Shown: piece by piece, positions 5,413-5,746 of the stretch
Layout: each line of letters opens with the position of its first letter
Numbering within the stretch: position 1 is the stretch's first letter
NCBI GenBank assembly: GCA_038259455.1
Contig: JBBSOT010000338.1
Location: forward strand, 1-5,746
Direction of reading: 5' to 3'
DNA: 5,746 bases
DNA from: CAMYMG01 sp038259455
GTDB lineage: Bacteria; Pseudomonadota; Alphaproteobacteria; Rhizobiales; Rhizobiaceae
The notes under the pieces: generated by a model
What the model saw: the letters and a program-made list of their open reading frames with translations, nothing else
Database searches by the model: none
Told to the model about the DNA's origin: nothing
Made by a program: the position numbers and the translations under genes

Positions 5413-5746
5413 ATGTGGAAGCGCGTCGCAGCCTACGGAATCCTGCTCGCCCTCGGCACCTTGGCCCTGCAATGGCTCGACTACCGATGGCTGGCGCGCA
5501 CGCATTCCACCGACCTGTATCTCTTCCTGGTCGCAGCTGGCTTCCTTGTGCTGGGATTGGTGATCGGCGCACGCGTCATCGGCAGACACCCGGCGGCGAC
5601 GGACTTCGACGGCAACCCTCGGGCGCGCGAGGCGCTGGGGATCAGTCCGCGCGAGGTGACGGTGCTGGAGGAGATCGCGGCCGGGCGGTCCAACAAGCAG
5701 ATCGCGGCGCGGCTGCAGGTGTCGCCCAATACCGTCAAGACGCAGG
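5413..5746 (+). CDS. Membrane-linked LuxR-type HTH regulator (3' partial)
   Basis: 111 codons are visible before the window ends. The product begins MWKRVAAYGILLALGTLALQ, a first hydrophobic segment (about 5-21), then a short loop (DYRWLARTHSTD), then a second segment (about 35-56). After a linker comes a LuxR/FixJ-type helix-turn-helix starting ISPREVTVLEEIAAG (76-90), with NKQIAARLQVSPNTVKTQ (94-111) as the scanning and recognition helices. Only the last helix and tail should be missing, so the full protein would be about 140-150 residues. It has no receiver domain. A DNA-binding LuxR domain tied to two membrane segments suggests a regulator acting from the inner membrane, or one controlled by membrane state; its targets cannot be read here. 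High GC (5641-5700: 41 of 60) marks it as host-like. It may be cotranscribed with the NERD gene. Confidence 0.86.
   Translation, partial: MWKRVAAYGILLALGTLALQWLDYRWLARTHSTDLYLFLVAAGFLVLGLVIGARVIGRHPAATDFDGNPRAREALGISPREVTVLEEIAAGRSNKQIAARLQVSPNTVKTQ

Noticed and set aside
4809..5414. 201-codon open frame on the minus strand opposite the NERD gene
   Set aside because: It is antisense to a clear NERD domain with recognisable motifs and has no motifs of its own; long antisense frames are common in GC-rich genes.

Overview
The window looks like an accessory region in a GC-rich gammaproteobacterium, probably of the Xanthomonadaceae (Stenotrophomonas, Xanthomonas or Lysobacter type). That placement rests on codon usage and on the general look of the two edge genes, and it is an inference. 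All supported genes lie on the + strand. Composition is uneven: bases 121-240 and 5641-5700 are about 68-70 % GC by hand count, while parts of the middle are about 50-55 %. This fits a foreign insert between host-like flanks.

Left part (1-1411): a three-gene block that ends in a strong intrinsic terminator. It holds the 3' part of a winged-helix/nucleotidyltransferase fusion gene, a zeta-toxin-family kinase gene overlapping it by 10 bases, and a previously unlisted 53-codon basic ORF 10 bases further on. The arrangement resembles a toxin-antitoxin operon, with the nucleotidyltransferase regulator, the 53-residue protein or both as the antitoxin component.

Centre (1453-4429): a two-gene cassette. 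A small all-alpha MazG-like nucleotide pyrophosphohydrolase is followed by an 814-codon protein. The large protein reads as PD-(D/E)XK nuclease, then DUF2075/Schlafen-type helicase, then a LexA/UmuD-like S24 peptidase. The S24 part keeps the Ala-Gly cleavage site and the Ser/Lys dyad at LexA-like spacing, so the helicase may be released or switched by RecA-stimulated self-cleavage. This is the most interesting object in the window and a candidate anti-phage system that senses DNA damage. Short related repeats with the core CCTGAC flank the pair in opposite orientations: one copy on the left, two on the right, plus a 17-base tandem duplication.

Right part (4482-5746): a membrane-anchored NERD-domain protein with a good ribosome binding site, then the start of a small LuxR-type regulator with two predicted membrane segments. 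The latter is cut by the window end. These two look like the host backbone resuming. No RNA genes, CRISPR array, transposase gene or recognisable SOS box were seen.
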